This document shows, one piece after another, positions 1-11,800 of a stretch of DNA of 64,000 bases. Position 1 is the first letter of the stretch; the number at the start of each line of letters is the position of its first letter. The DNA comes from Venturia oleaginea (taxonomy: Eukaryota > Ascomycota > Dothideomycetes > Venturiales > Venturiaceae), in assembly GCA_013176395.1 (NCBI GenBank), contig JABMLP010000025.1, positions 310,001 through 374,000 of the forward strand, written 5' to 3'. The notes beneath the pieces are model-generated. The model made no database searches, was not told where the DNA came from, and saw only the letters and a list, made by a program, of their open reading frames with translations. The translations under genes and the position numbers were made by a program.

Positions 1-2127
1 AAGTGTGCACATCGAAGACCTGGAGGAAAGGTGCTGATGGCGTGATACTGTCTGTTAGGGTCTGGGAGGTAGGAACAGCCATGATAAGTTGCTTTGGGTT
101 TCGAGGATTTGCGACAGCTGGTGTTCGAACGAAAGAATCGAGAGGATTTTGAGTATGTAAGGCGATCGCGGATTGGCTGGAGGGTACGAATCGAGACTGT
201 AGTCCTGCTATATTTGTCTTTGGCTGGAGCTCACTTGTAGATAGAACCATAGCAGAATTGTCCGCCAGCTGAACCGCGTAAGAGGTGCCGCTTGGTGACA
301 CGCTGAGAGACTCGAGAGCAGAGGTCAAATGAGGAAGAAGCTGGCGCTTGAATGTCTCACGCTGCAACAAGCACAGCACCGTCTCTTTGCCACCAGATAT
401 CACATAGTTGCCTGTCGCAAGTTAGCCAAATTCGCACGTTGATACTTGCCACTCTTACCATCTAATGACCACTTGACAGTAGTCGGTGCTTCTCTGTGCC
501 AGTGGCTAACGATGGGCTTGAGCGCAATATCCTTGCCCTTGGGCTTCTCGTTCTCTTCGAGCTTGTGCACTATATCCTCATAGACAATTATTTCGCCTTT
601 GAGATTCCCAAAAACGAGGTCAACGATAAGTCTTTGCTTTTTGGACGAGCCCGAGGAAGATGCGTTGCGTACCTGGGCGTCCAAGCAAGTGATAGGCTCA
701 ACGGTTTTGAGTGTGCGCCATACATAGCGTGAAGGTAGATCCGAAAGCTCGGTCGAGGCATTCAATGCTGCTCCGCCGAGGGTTCCGATGCAAAGCTGGG
801 TCTCGGATGCTGCAATAATCGTCCTGCCATTGCCGAGTACCTTGAGGTATTTCAAAGTCTGCATCGAAACGAAAAATAGTCTTACTGCTGGCGAGGAGAT
901 GTTTTGGACCGTGATGTGATCTCTGAGGCCTTCTGCGCTTTCTTCTCTCTGGATTGCAAAGAGGGTGTCCTGTTTGGTCTCTGAAATTCGGGCAATTGCG
1001 ATTGCGCTGATAGGCAAGGTGGAAGCAGATCGCTTGACTTCCTTGCCAGTAGTCCAGTTGTAGAGAACGATTTCCTGCGAAGATACGGCATAGAGAAGGT
1101 TCGGATTCGATATAGAGAGGGTATATGTGACGACACGCTCAATGGGCAGAGCTCTTACGAGGAGTGATTCCGAAGTGGAATAGACTTGAACATCTCTAGG
1201 CGTGGCGAGAAACAAGAATCTAGTACTGGTAAGTATTTCTAGGTATACAGTAGAGATGAAATCCTCTTACTTTTCATCGGCGCTGAAGACCGGGTCGTGA
1301 GTGATGAAGTGTCCCCCAACAGGTTTTGACATTGCCCAGTTTCCGCGGTTAGCCACCGTACGTTCAGCAGTAAGTCCTTGAGGAACTAAGTCCATCTCTA
1401 CATCCCCATTGTCTTGCTTCTCGCTTTTCACCATCTTGCTCTTCTTTTCCTTTTTCTCTTTCTTTTTGGTCACGATATCCTTCTTGGGCTTCTTTTGGCG
1501 CCTGTCTTCCTCTGGCTCCTTCGCCTTCTTGACAGCTACCTCCTTTGACGGCTCGACTGGCGAGTCCTCATGTTTCTCAACCTTGGCCGCAATTGGAGCC
1601 TCTGAGTCAAATTTATCGTCGCCAGTCTTCCTCTTGCGCTTATCCACCTTCTGCTTCTTCTCTTTCTTTGGCTTCTTCTCCTCAGCATCCTCAGCAGCAT
1701 CCACTCTGTCTTCTTCCTCGGCAGCATCCGCTTTACCTTCTTCCTCAGCAGTATCCGCTTTTCCTCCTCCCTCAACAGCAGACTCGTCCTTCTTCTCCTT
1801 CTTAGCTTGTGTGCGAGCCTGCATCTTGCGATAAACGTTCTGTTTCCTCCAGGCCTGGTTGGCAAGGGTCTGACTTTGGTTTTCAGGGTTCGGGAAAGGT
1901 TTTTCTGTCGATTCCATGGCTATTTTCTTCTGTTTCTCTTTCGTGAGGGAGTTATTCGAGAAGGGTTGAGGGGCAGCCTTTGTCTTTTTGGCCTCGGGCT
2001 TGGAGCTGGACTCGGGAGCTGGTTCTGCATCTTGACTTTTCAATCGTTTCGAATCCTGCGATTGCGAGGGCGTGTCGACAGACTTGCGCTTCCGCTTTCC
2101 CTCTTTCACAGGAGTAGCGAGCGACAT
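1..2127 (-). CDS. NAN1: NAN1/UTP17 (WDR75-like) U3 snoRNP WD-repeat protein, 3' part cut by window edge
   Basis: Small-subunit processome protein of the t-UTP group, needed in the nucleolus for rDNA transcription and early 18S pre-rRNA processing (family knowledge). It starts at 2127 and runs leftwards off the window. Exons read as 2127-1271, 1225-459 and 411 to beyond 1, with introns of 45 and 47 nt that keep the frame. Residues about 1-260 are a Lys/Glu-rich, low-complexity tail with many KKxKK runs. The conserved WDR75 block follows (GGHFITHDPVF, then FLFLATPRDVQVYS across the first splice, then HWHREAPTTVKWSLDG joined to NYVISGGKETVL across the second). The C-terminal WD40 portion is missing only because of the window edge. 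It is divergent from RPB10, with about 170 bp between start codons. The Lys-rich region creates long spurious antisense reading frames. Confidence 0.9.
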
Positions 2128-2296
2128 TGTGTGTGCCTATTGAGGTTGGGTGCTGGTGGAGTTGGTCGGCGTCAAGTCAAATACAAAGAACTTTTTTCTG
2201 ATAGGTGCCATGACTCGCGGACTATTCATCTCCGCCTTCACTTTCACTCTCTAAACTTTCATCCAAACAACAAAAGCACAATCCACTCTCGTCAAA

Positions 2297-2625
2297 ATGA
2301 TTATTCCAGTCCGCTGCTTCTCCTGTGGCAAGGTGCGATACTAGAGTCTCATACAAGCACCCTTGCTAACTTTTTCAGGTCGTCGGTGACCTCTGGGAAC
2401 GCTACCTCGAGCTGATCGAGGGCGAGATAGACGATGGGTATGCGCCTGAATGAATACCACAATTACTCAATAGCTGACCCATCAAACAGGGATGCCATGA
2501 CCCAACTCGGACTCAACCGCTACTGCTGCCGCCGTATGATGATGACCCACGTCGACCTCATCGAGAAACTCCTGCGATACAATCCTGCCGACAAAGACGT
2601 CCACCGCGGAATTGCACAACGATAG
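2297..2625 (+). CDS. RPB10: RNA polymerases I, II and III subunit RPB10 (ABC10-beta)
   Basis: Shared zinc-binding core subunit of nuclear RNA polymerases I, II and III. Three exons: 2297-2332, 2379-2437 and 2490-2625, giving 76 residues (yeast Rpb10 is 70). The start is fixed by the N-terminal [12 protein letters not shown], which carries the CxxC-G-K half of the zinc site. The other half is the RYCCRRM motif in the last exon, and [10 protein letters not shown] is the usual C-terminal helix. Introns of 46 and 52 nt have GTGCGA and GTATGC donors, and the first has a GCTAAC branch site. The gene is head to head with NAN1, a ribosome-biogenesis factor, so one short promoter serves two growth-related genes. 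Confidence 0.95.
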
Positions 2626-4457
2626 TCAGACGAGGCGGATATGCGATATATTGGGAGTTCATTAACATACTGGGGCGTCTGGATATTGGAATATGGGATA
2701 GAGTCATCATGGCAAAGGGCTGGATTCAAGGGCGTTGAAATTCGGAGGTGGACAAGGATGACAGCGAAAGACGTGTGCGATATCTGAATGGCATAGCTGG
2801 TTATCTTAGGCGAATCAAGATACCCATTTCGACTCCACTACGAGACACGATGGAATCGACTGAGGTTATCACTTTGGGATGTAAAGCTCATACAACTCTT
2901 TCAGTTTCGGATCGGTATCGAGAACCAACGCCCAACTCGATATCAATCAACCTTGACTTAGGAAATCTAACTCTGAGATACACGCACAACGGGTTCTTGA
3001 TATTTGTCCTCTTTCGGCCTCGGATTTAGATCATGGGCATCGCTTTCAGTACAAACTGTCTTTGGACTGGCGGTACCACTGTGATGCTGCCAATTTCTAA
3101 AATTTTGATTCGGAAGACGCCAAAAGTTGATTGATCTCTGTCGAAATAGGGGAATTCCGAAAAGGAACTTCGACCAGAGAAGGAACGAGAATGAACTTGA
3201 ATTGAGCATTCTGTCGTGGCTCTTCCTTCTCGATCGAGAGCAAAAGGAACCCCCAGTTCTCAATCTTCAACGGACGGCAACACAGATTAATACATTCCGT
3301 ACGTCGATTTCTTCTCTATTTGTCTTCGTAACGATAATCAAAATTCCTGATGGATCATCTTCACAGCCAGCCTATTCTATATAAACGAGTACATTCAACT
3401 CATTGCTGCTCGAAGGAGGAAAGATTTGCCACACGTCCCCTTCAACACACTTTAAGTTCCTCCAAAAGTTTGCTGGCAACGAAGAAAAACACAATACCGA
3501 AAACAACAAATCACCACACAGCGTGGCGGGTGTGCTAATACGTAAATCCCCGGACGGATTTAGCTTCAAATTGGTCGATGGTTCGGTCGTTTGCGGTCAG
3601 CGTGGTTCGAACCCTCTCCTCCAAACTGCAAGTATGAATTTGACCTGACTATGGGACCGGACCATACCATAGCGCCTGTTCATAATATAGATTCAGGTTA
3701 TTCGGAATATCAAGTTGGAGCTCTCCTCTTTGGGTTGTTCTGACACGGAAGTAGATTATGCCGAATAGCAATGACTCGCGATGGTTGGACGACAATAGAC
3801 CTCAGTTCCCGTACACGGTCCAGATTTCACAGCCAATACATTGGCGGCTTCCTGAAAGTATCAAGGCGTGACCAAAAAGCCAGAAAAATACCCATTCGAA
3901 CCTCTGATTTCCCCTCCTTACGAGCATCACAAATGTCTACCGATACGGTGGAAATCTGGACGCAGCTTCTTTCCATTCCACTATAATGGGTCTACCGCAA
4001 GGGTCGTCCTATATTGAGCAGTTAAATCCCACGGTAAGCAAAGAATATTTCCAGGTTCTGGAAGCCGTTTACCGAAAGTAAATTTGTTTGACGCTCACTC
4101 TGTACCATGGTACAACAGTAAATCTTGGACCCTTCCACAACATGTACAACGAGAACGTTCATGTCTTTGGATCGATCGGACAGTGCAGACAGCAGTCGCT
4201 TTGTAAGACTAAACAAAAGGAACTTCCTGTTTTGCTCCTTCAAGAACCGTTCTCACTACCACAGCACAAAGTATTCTACCTTGCGCCGCTGAAATTCCAT
4301 TATCTGGACAACAATTTATTCTCATTCAACTCTAAACGTATGTCAAGCTTTTTCGTTCACAAATCCACAAAAGTTCGCCTTGAATTCCTAAGCATCTCCA
4401 TTATCATCTTTCAAGAATTTGAATAGCTCGTACTTACTCGCAATCAGGACAACCAAC
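2626..4457. other. Intergenic, no gene recognised
   Basis: About 1.8 kb. Only short reading frames without recognisable domains or splice structure are present. A GGTTCGAACC box near 3602 resembles a tRNA B box, but its stems do not pair. Confidence 0.5.
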
Positions 4458-5567
4458 ATGCGTCTCGTCCTAACCATCACAGCGCTGGCCCTGGCGACTC
4501 AGGTTCTCGCCTCGCCTCCAGAATTTGAGGTCAAGGCGGGCGACGAGATCCGCCTGCAGCCAGAAATAATAGAGGGAATCCCTTCCGCAACCAAGTCCCA
4601 GAGAGGGGGCAAAGAAAGCCCGACGAAACCGACCATGTTAAAATGGACGGATGACGCCGTGGCTTCAGCGAGCTGAAAGAAGCCGACAAACCTGCGCTCA
4701 AGACTTTCGAGAAGAGGAAAGGGGCCGGAGGATGAAGAAGCGGTGTCTCCTCTTTCTCTTCTGGCAAAATCGCTGGCTCGACTGGGAGCCCCTCTACCAC
4801 TGCTGGCCTAGCATTCAGTTTCGGCACCGTTGCCCTGGCAGGAGGCACAATCGGTTTGCTAGCTGGAGGCCACCACAATCCTTCCCACGATTACGGCAGC
4901 GCCCACTACCATCCCGAACCTAAAACCCGATCCCGAACCACCGTGTCACCAAGGCTGTCGCTGCGATAATATGAACGAACAACGCCTCTACTTTACCCTT
5001 CCACCACCCTTCTCTCAGCAAAACGGCCAGACCAACATGACCGTCTCGGTAAAAACGACTTGGCACGCGGGCTATGACAATAAACTCAAGACGCGTTTGG
5101 AGAAAGAGGCAAAACTGCAATCTATCCCCGATCCAAGACAAAGATGGGGATGGCACACTGTCCAAGACGTCTGGGAAACTGCCGTTCACAGAGGAATGTT
5201 CGAATACAACATTCCCGAGCTCGCCAACAATACCACCACAACACCCCCCAACACGACACCAACATTCCCCGCCGACCTACAAGCCAAAACGATAAACATC
5301 ATGACAACAACATATCCATCGACAGAGATAGGCTTAATCCTAGGCTTCACACTAAGCTGGATCGTGCTCGCCATTTTCTGCTGCTGCTGCCACGACATCA
5401 TGGCCGGTTGGAATCAAGCATTGAGGAGACGAAGGAACAGGAAGTTCGAGGATGTGATCTTACTTCCTCTTGCCGCAAGGCCAGGGAATAGGTTTTACAC
5501 GACTCCGGTGGAGTATGGACAATCTCTGCCGACGGTACCACCACCGCCCGTACTCGTATCCTTGTAA
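4458..5567 (+). pseudogene. Decayed single-pass membrane protein gene (signal peptide, Ser/Gly-rich region, TM)
   Basis: The start at 4458 gives a good signal peptide (MRLVLTITALALATQVLA) followed by about 54 residues, then a stop at 4674. From about 4661 coding-like sequence continues in another frame (GFSELKEADKPALKTFEKRK), meets TGA at 4733-4735, and continues in that frame with a Ser/Gly-rich stretch and a small-residue hydrophobic segment (TVALAGGTIGLLAGG) to about 4921. At an A4 run (4922-4925) the frame slips back to the original one. That last part reads KPDPEPPCHQGCRCDN and then about 190 residues with Asn/Thr-rich sequence, one membrane helix (IGLILGFTLSWIVLAIF), a Cys cluster and a basic cytosolic tail, to a stop at 5565-5567. 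Two compensating frameshifts plus one stop are best read as gene decay. I do not recognise the family. An alternative is an unusual exon structure or local sequence errors. Confidence 0.5.
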
Positions 5568-5807
5568 TCTCAACTGTTAGATGGGATGGGGAGAGACTAG
5601 ATGACGAGGCATACGATGACGAAAGTTGAGGCGAGTGTTCTGCGGTAGATAGCGAGGCGTTGCTTGTTAGTAGCAGATGTATTTGAAGGGAACTGTTACG
5701 CTACGAAAACTCCACAATTACAACGAAAACGCCACAACAATTCTGAATGGGAAAGAGACGTAATGAAAATAAACTCAGGATGAGATTCCGAAACTCATGC
5801 CATCAAC

Positions 5808-8800
5808 CTAGACCTCCGTAACTTTCTTCAACTCCTCTCGCAAACCTTGCAACAATTTATCCACTTTCTCTTTACTCATCAAAGCCGTAGGGCCAAAGAC
5901 CCCAAGATCCAGTGCTCCATCACGAACAGCGACTTCCACATCAATGTTTGGCTGTTGGATCAGTTAGTAGCGTATTCCGCAGATCAGGCATGCCCGGATG
6001 TTGACTTACAATATACGCATCCCTCATACCCTCACTTCCTGTCAACTCCCTCGGAGCAACAACCTCCTCACTTCCACCCTCAACAAACTCATCTCTCTCA
6101 ACCTCAGCATCTGCTGGCAAATCTTCTCCTACCACTTCCTCCCCAGTATCTTCTCCATCAGACGTCTCGGGCAATCTCAGCCAATTCACGAAAGTACCCA
6201 CTTTCACACCAGTCCACTCATAAATCTGCCACAGCCCAGTACTAACATTCTGCGCATCGCTAATTCTCGCCAGATCTTGTTGAATCTGTTTTGCAGAGTC
6301 AAGGATGGCGAGGGTAGTATTGATGCATAGAGGAAGTAGATTGACAGTAGGCAATGTTTCAAGACCCGTGATCGAAGAAGATCGATTCGCGATGTATAGT
6401 CCTACAATCACAGCTTCGGAATCCGCATCGGGTTCTTGCAAGATCTGGTAGAGTCGCGCATAGATGCTGAGGAAGATGGCAGGAAGGCTGAGACCTTGTG
6501 ATTGGGCTAAATGCAGCAGTGCTGTCGCGTTGTCGATGAATCGTGGTGTGTATCTTGCGAATCGCTGACGCTGGTTTTGTGGATTGTCGACCTTTGTCTC
6601 AGTTGTTCGGCTGGCTTTGGCTGGCTTTCCGATATATGATGTCCAGAAGTCTTTGGCTGCGTCTGATTTTCTGGAGCTAGTAGCCTCCGAGGTAAAAGCT
6701 CGCCATGGCTCGGTGGATGGCGATACATCAGGTGTTGATGGCCGCTGAATCAAGGCTCGCAGTTCTGAAATCAACGAAAGTATGCTGACGCCATCGTAAA
6801 GCGCGTGATGAATTTTCACCTCAAGCTGCCATTCTCCGGAGACCGACTTTTGCACAACCAACGACGCCAACGATTGCATTGATACGGAGCTATGCTCAGA
6901 TGTCTGTACAAAGTCCAGTGCTGGAAGTGTAAAGTTGGCATCAACAAATCGATCAATGGTCTGGCTCGCCTTCTGCTCATCGAACTTCAGGAAAACCTGG
7001 ACATACGGATCGCTTTCCTGGCTGGTGGCAAGAAATATCGACCTCATAATTGAATGGATGCGCAGAAAATGTTTCCAGGCAGAGGTGATGTCTTCGACCT
7101 TCACATGCTGAGAGGACAACAACACAGGAAATTGAGGGAAAAACAGGTCGCCACCAGAATTTTGCCAGTGATTGAGCATAAACACCTGCCCAGAACTTGC
7201 CGGTACGCAAAGTTCAATGTCTGTTTCGCGAAGTCCGTGAGTCTCTAGTTGTGCATCTCGTAGCAGTTCTGCCGTGTCAAGTTGCACAATAAAGCTATCA
7301 GAAGTCTTTGCGCTAGAAGAGATAGATGCTCCATTGACTTGATCTCGGTCCACGAATTGTGAGATTCCTTCCAAGGTTGATGCTCGTAGCATACTGCTAA
7401 CACTGATGTTGATGCCTTGCTTCCGCAATAGAGCAGATATCTTAATTGCAGTGATTGAGTCCAAGCCAAGATGGAAAAGTGTCGTCTGTCGATCGATATT
7501 ATTCTCGGGCGTCTTGGACACACTGGACAAGAGGCGGCGGATCTTGTTTTCTGTTTGTGATAATGGAGATTCATGCTTGGACTCGTGATGAACCTTGGGA
7601 CCAATGCCGTTGGTTGAGTTTTGTCGAGCGATCGTGAAAGATGGAAGTTGTGCGATAGACACCTCTGCTCCTTTGAAGGATACGATTTCCCTGTCTGGGT
7701 TGTTGACCAAACTACCGAGCACACTGTCCATTGCTTCAACGAGTTTCTGCGTGCCATCGGCATCAAAGATGTCGCTCGAGCATGCGACGCGCCAGATGAG
7801 TTGTTGTTCAAAGATATCCATTTCTATGCAAACAGAAAATTCCACTTCCGAAGCTCCTCCAACAGATTCGTACAATGAATTATTTGTCGCGGTCTTGTTT
7901 TCCGGCCGTATCTGGTAAAGGAATAACGTGTTGAACAGTTTCTCTCCGCCAGCCCTTGCCAACGCCTGTGTCTTCCTCAGCGGAAAATGCTGGAATTGTC
8001 GGATGTTGGACATGTTTTCGTGGGTATAACGCAGCATTTCGGATCCAGTCCCATGGAGGTGAGCACGAAATGCGACGGTGTTCATGGTCGGGAATAGTAC
8101 CTGCCGGGACTCTTCTGTGTCTCGTCCAGACAGAACAACGCCGTAAACAACTTCCAGCTTCCGAGCGTGTGAGGCAAGTACTAGAGACCAACAAGCTTGA
8201 CCTAGTGCTTGTAGCGTAATCCCTTGGCCCCTACAAAACTTGCGCAAGGTTTCCACAGGCACCGTAATGGTAAGCTCCTGACGATGGACATCAGCGCCAT
8301 TTCGGCGGCCTTTTGGCAAACTTGGAATCAGACAGGGCTTGGCATCGGTAAGATAATCTGACCAGAAGCTTTGCGCATCAGATGTTGAAGACATCTGCAT
8401 AATTTCCTCCAAAACTGGTCGAATCGAAGGACGGTCCTCCACGGAATTGCTTTCGTAGGCATTGACGACATCGCTGTGGAGCAGATTCATCGAATACCCA
8501 TCGTAGAGAGCATGGGGAAGTGACAAGATCAAAAATGTTTCCGTTGGAGTTTTAGCAAATGTGACTCTGAAGTATGTCCCGTTAGAGCTAGCTGAGCTGA
8601 TAGAGTTGGAGATTGCTTTGAGAGACGCGTGGACTTCGGGCTCGGTGACGAACTCAATTTCCACCAGGTCCATCGTATTTGGACGCAGAATGACCTGTGC
8701 AAACGAGAAATCCAAATCGATGTCACTGACAGGAATGAATTTGGTTCTCAAAATTGGGGATGTTTGGTAGACAAGTTTCCATGCTGTCTTTAGCCTCTCC

Positions 8801-11800
8801 ATGTCAGTCCCAGAAGATATTTTCAAGACATCATGATTGTGGTAGCGTGTAAATTGAGAATTGAGCATCTCTGCAACCATTGCCTCCTGGAGTGGTGTTG
8901 CGGGAAGCACTGTCTCCACCTCTTGCGTTTTCCCAAAGAGAACTAAGAGCCTCGACTCATATTCGTCCAGAAGCGGAAATTTCTCTTGTTCGCTGTCCTT
9001 GACTGCGCTCATAGCTTCATCCATTGTTCTGATAGTCGGTCTGCGCATGATACTGCTGACTGGAAGATTGATGAGGTGTTTCTTCAATCTCGAAGAAAGC
9101 TTGATAGCATCAATACTGTCCAAGCCGAGTTCAAATATCGACACATCTGGAGTGACAGCCGATTCTTTCACGGCAGCAAGTTTGGCGATTTCTTGCTTCA
9201 GGAGGAGAATTTCCTTAGTCCAGTGAAAATTTGGCGTCCCGTTGACAGAAGATTCATGTGTTCCATTGGTCTTGCCTGAAGTTTGCGGTGTTACACGGCC
9301 ATTGGTATATCCTATTATATTCTGGATTCGTCCCTCAGGATAGTCAAGCAGTTCGTGCATTGATCGCTCGAATGCCGAGGCAAGATTTTGAAGCGAATTC
9401 TCGTCAGCAACATGCTGTTGGGCAACCAACATAATCTGTATGCTTTTGTCGATTCTTAATTCCGCTTCAAATGCCAGTGGAAAGTCCGAGGTAGATTCAT
9501 CATCGAGCGGTGTCCAGATCTCATTCTTGCTTGCCGCTAGGATTTCCATCGTCTCTTTCTGAAAAACGAAAAGATTGTTGAACAAATGTTGGTTGGCTCC
9601 CACCTTGCACCATTTTTGAACATCCCTCAATGGAGTATGCTGAAACGGCAGAGCTGAGACGTTGAATTCGTGACACTTTTGGGCAATCGATTGCCAGGTA
9701 TCATCGTCTTTGAGCTCGACCTGGAACGCGATGGTATTGAACATTGGCCCAATGACTTTCTCTGCGTCCTCGAAATCAATCGATCTCCCTGAAGTTACGA
9801 CGCCCAAATATACTGCCTCTCTTTGATACTTCCGCAGAACCGCAACCCAGCATGCTTGAACGACTGCTTGATGCGTCACGTTAAGTTCCTTACATCGCTT
9901 GTCCAAGGAGCCCAGGCCATGCAGGGTTTTCTGCAACTTTGCTGAGCCATTCCCAGCTGTTTCAGTCTTATTGGAATGCATTGAGATGTCTTCAGCTTGT
10001 CCAACAACCCGCTGTATCCAGAATTCTTTTGCTCCTTGTGCATCGTGCAAGGGTCCAAAAGCGAGCACGTCATGGAAAGCAGGCCCGTAGCTGATGTTGT
10101 TGTCTTCCATGTAATGCTTCTGTACGACAGAAAGCAACATGGGCAGACTGTTTCCATCAAAGAGGCCATGAAAGATGCTGAGTGCAAGGACACGTTGGGA
10201 AGGAGACTCCACGACAGCTATCTCGAATGGATGAAGGATTTCGGACCTGTTGCGCTCGGAGAGTGCTTTAAGCCTCTCATCCAGCTCAGCAGCAATATTC
10301 TCGTCTTGTGGTACGGAGACTTTGAACCAGGGAAGTTCAGCCGTACGAAGGACAACTTGCACATGAGCCTCGTCGGTTTGAATGAAACGCGTCCGCAGGA
10401 TCTGGAGATGCTTGAGAGCCTCGAACCACGCGGCCTTCAGTCTGTCTTGTTCTGTGCTTTCTGCAAGACGGTACCTGAAAGAAGCAAAATACACGGGCTC
10501 GTCAGCTTCGAGAGTCCTGGACATCATTCCTTGCTGCAAAGGCGTACATGGCGCAATGGTCTCAATATCACTAGGCGCAACTCCGAGCAGCTTCGTAGCC
10601 CTGGACCGGTGTTTATGGCTACAGGCAGCTATCATCTGCTGCGTCGCGAGTATAGCCTCATTATCTCGCAATTTGGTGTCATTTGCTGTCAAGCTTGATG
10701 CAAGTGCTTTGATCGTGGCAAGTTTCATGACCTCTGAGGCTTGGACATTGTGGAAGCCTGCACGTTTGAGAGCGCGTGTAAAGCCAATCACGGAAATCGA
10801 GTCCAAACCGAGCTCGAAAATGCTTGAAGATGACGACACATCAGCCTTCTTTACCTGGACAAATTTTCGTAGTATGTCGGCAACTTTGCTTTCCTTTTCA
10901 GATAATTTATCTTCATTCTCAGCGCTGTGGGAAAGGGATTGCAAGTCTTCCATTGAGATGGCCTCGAATAAAGACTTCAGAACCTTTGCTTCGGTCTTGT
11001 TGTTGGCGGAAAGAGGCATCTTGTTGATTGGAACGAAATGAGTGGGAACCATGTAACTCGGAAAATGCGATAGACAGATTTCTCTGATCCTCTCAGTCTT
11101 TAGAGCTGCCGAGCCCTGATGGAGGACAATCAATCGGCTGTCTTGTTGCGAAGGATCAGTAATAACAAAAAATGTGACTAATTGTTCCCTCTGCTGCTTC
11201 GGATGTGTCAGTACATATGTAGCGACATCCTTGATATTTGGCAAGCCACGTTTGATCGTCGAGTCGATTTCTGAAAGCTCCAAGCGCTGCCCACGCAACT
11301 TGACTTGGTCGTCCGCCCGACCCAGAAATATGAACGATCCATCATGCAGAATTCGAACGAGGTCCCCAGTTCGGTAGATACGTTCTTTGAATCTGGTGAG
11401 AGTCGGAAACTTTTCCTGTGTAAGATCAGGTCGATTGAGGTACCCCTTTCCAACTAGCTTTCCAGAGACACAAAGTTCGCCAATCCCACCTCGGAGTACT
11501 GGTATTTCTGTTCCTGGGACCAGAACATAACTGCCGACGTTGTCAAATTGTGGACCGATGTTTGCAGGCTTGCCATTTTCGGGGACGCGAGTGTACATGG
11601 TGACGCCAATCGTTGCTTCAGTAGGGCCGTAACCGTTGTGGATACATTCCATAGGACCCCAGACGTCCAAGATTTCTTGCTTCAACTGCTCTCCACCAGT
11701 GATGAACACACCTTGGCACAGTTTAGGGACGTCGTCAGGATGAAGCAGCGATGCTAGACTCGGGGTAAGGTCAATGTGTGTGATCTCGAGAACTCGAATC

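Noticed and set aside
1409..2415. Long plus-strand reading frames opposite NAN1
   Set aside because: They are antisense to a Lys/Glu-rich coding exon whose codon bias keeps the complement open; no domains.
3545..3625. Possible tRNA: A-box-like TAGCTTCAAATTGG and B-box-like GGTTCGAACC about 45 bp apart
   Set aside because: The T-stem, anticodon stem and acceptor stem do not pair on either strand, so at best it is a chance or very old remnant.
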